Source: Dermatophilaceae bacterium (lineage in GTDB: Bacteria > Actinomycetota > Actinomycetes > Actinomycetales > Dermatophilaceae). From it: a DNA stretch of 6,432 bases. The DNA lies in NCBI GenBank assembly GCA_013361975.1, contig JABFXB010000276.1, forward strand, positions 1 through 6,432, given 5' to 3'. The notes under the pieces are model-generated. The model was not told the DNA's origin. It did not search any database and saw only the letters and a program-made list of their open reading frames with translations. Below, piece by piece: positions 5,972-6,432 of the stretch (position 1 is its first letter; the number at the start of each line of letters is the position of its first letter). A program made the position numbers and the translations under genes.

Positions 5972-5999
5972 CCGGGCGGCCTGCCCTAGGCTCGCCCGG
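5972..5999. promoter_or_regulatory. Perfect inverted repeat around the HAD-gene -10 region
   Basis: CCGGGCG (5972-5978) and CGCCCGG (5993-5999) are perfect 7-bp inverted repeats separated by 14 nt, with arm centres 21 bp apart, close to two helical turns. The right arm ends on the first base of the HAD GTG start, and the spacer contains the candidate -10. It could be an operator or an RNA hairpin covering the start. Chance occurrence in this GC-rich spacer is realistic. Confidence 0.3.
5987..5992 (+). promoter_or_regulatory. Candidate -10 element for the HAD gene (leaderless geometry)
   Basis: TAGGCT fits TANNNT fully and ends so that initiation 7 nt downstream falls on the G of GTG 5999. 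The bases before the GTG (CTCGCCCG) contain no Shine-Dalgarno, so a leaderless transcript is the simplest reading. No TTGACA-like -35 is visible 16-19 bp upstream; TAGCCT at 5965-5970 is a second, weaker -10-like site. The rest of the 130-bp divergent spacer holds an AT-richer patch (about 5908-5934) with TGAAT repeated 11 bp apart. A promoter for the methyltransferase might lie there, but I cannot define it. Confidence 0.4.
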
Positions 6000-6432
6000 T
6001 GACGTCTCCCCGCTGGTCCACCGCCGTCTTCGACCTGGACGGCACGCTCGCCGACACGATCAACCTCATCGTCGAGTCGTACCAGTACGCGTTCCGCACC
6101 GTGATCGGCCGGGAGGAGGACCCCGACGTCATCCGCTCGTGGATCGGGCGCCCGCTCATCGGCGCGTTCCGCGACCACTCGCCCGAGCACGCCGACGAGC
6201 TCTACGCGACCTACCTGCAGTGGAACGCCGACAACACGGAGCGGCTCATCCGCGACTACGACGGGGTCGTGGCGGTGCTCGCCGACCTCCGGTCGGCGGG
6301 GATCGCGGTAGGGGTGGCCACCTCGAAGCGCCGCGAGTCGGCCCGGCAGGCGATGGACATCCTCGGCATCTCCGAGCACGTCGAGGTGCTCGTGGCGATG
6401 GAGGACACCGAGCGCCACAAGCCCGACCCGAC
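5999..6432 (+). CDS. HAD-superfamily phosphatase (phosphoglycolate phosphatase/PpaX-like), 3'-truncated
   Basis: 144 complete codons before the window ends; the family is usually about 210-230 aa, so the C-terminal third is missing. Starts at GTG 5999 (VTSPRWSTAVFDLDG). Motif I is FDLDGTLADT at 11-20 with nucleophile Asp12 and general acid Asp14. A helical C1 cap follows (about 21-90), including WIGRPL at 48-53 and YDGV at 87-90. Motif II is VATSKR at 107-111 with Thr108. The motif III lysine is in RHKPDP at Lys141. The acidic motif IV pair lies beyond the window. The cap type and spacing fit HAD-IA enzymes such as phosphoglycolate phosphatase or PpaX-type pyrophosphatase; substrate cannot be assigned from sequence. 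Phosphoglycolate salvage after DNA 3'-end repair is one possible role. It is divergent from the methyltransferase gene, and no other start is as well placed. Confidence 0.9.
   Translation, partial: MTSPRWSTAVFDLDGTLADTINLIVESYQYAFRTVIGREEDPDVIRSWIGRPLIGAFRDHSPEHADELYATYLQWNADNTERLIRDYDGVVAVLADLRSAGIAVGVATSKRRESARQAMDILGISEHVEVLVAMEDTERHKPDP

Noticed and set aside
5852..6418. 188-codon minus-strand frame at the right end
   Set aside because: Antisense to the HAD gene, whose catalytic motifs are all in order; the antisense product looks like compositional noise.
1..6432. Possibility of a CRISPR array, tRNA/rRNA gene, insertion sequence or phage module
   Set aside because: No periodic repeats, cloverleaf, transposase motif or terminal inverted repeats were seen; nearly all of the sequence is accounted for by seven genes.

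Overview
The window is very GC-rich, codes densely on both strands and has a strong G/C bias at third codon positions, which is why long spurious open frames lie antisense to most genes. Together with the gene types, this points to a high-GC actinobacterium. An Intrasporangiaceae-like organism (Janibacter/Knoellia/Tetrasphaera type) is my best guess by recollection of similar proteins, not something I could test. There are seven genes, two of them cut by the window edges. I see no RNA gene, insertion sequence, phage gene or CRISPR array.

Layout, left to right. (1) The 3' two-thirds of gabT, a 4-aminobutyrate aminotransferase, on + (1-912). (2) Convergent to it, a DUF559-type protein with a winged-helix-like N-terminus and a Vsr-like nuclease domain, on - (960-1925). 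(3) A two-gene unit on -: ung (uracil-DNA glycosylase, 2929-3612) followed by an SGNH/GDSL hydrolase (2114-2932). The two share an ATGA stop/start overlap, and a GC-rich hairpin at 2049-2077 may end the unit. (4) Divergent from ung by only 38 bp, nagA (N-acetylglucosamine-6-phosphate deacetylase) on + (3651-4817). (5) Convergent to nagA with a 4-bp gap, a putative sugar O-methyltransferase on - (4822-5868). (6) After a 130-bp divergent spacer, the 5' part of a HAD phosphatase on + (5999-6432), cut by the window end.

The genes do not form one pathway. GabT (GABA catabolism), NagA (amino-sugar recycling), Ung (base-excision repair) and the HAD phosphatase are housekeeping or peripheral metabolism. 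The least understood members are the DUF559 protein, the SGNH hydrolase with its conserved-looking basic tail, and the orphan sugar methyltransferase. A recurring regulatory theme is possible leaderless translation. Four starts (DUF559, ung, nagA, HAD) lack a Shine-Dalgarno sequence, and each has a -10-like hexamer ending about 7-9 nt before its start codon. The best case is HAD, where TAGGCT lies inside a perfect 7-bp inverted repeat that reaches the start codon. I found no clear undescribed multi-gene system; the region looks mostly ordinary.
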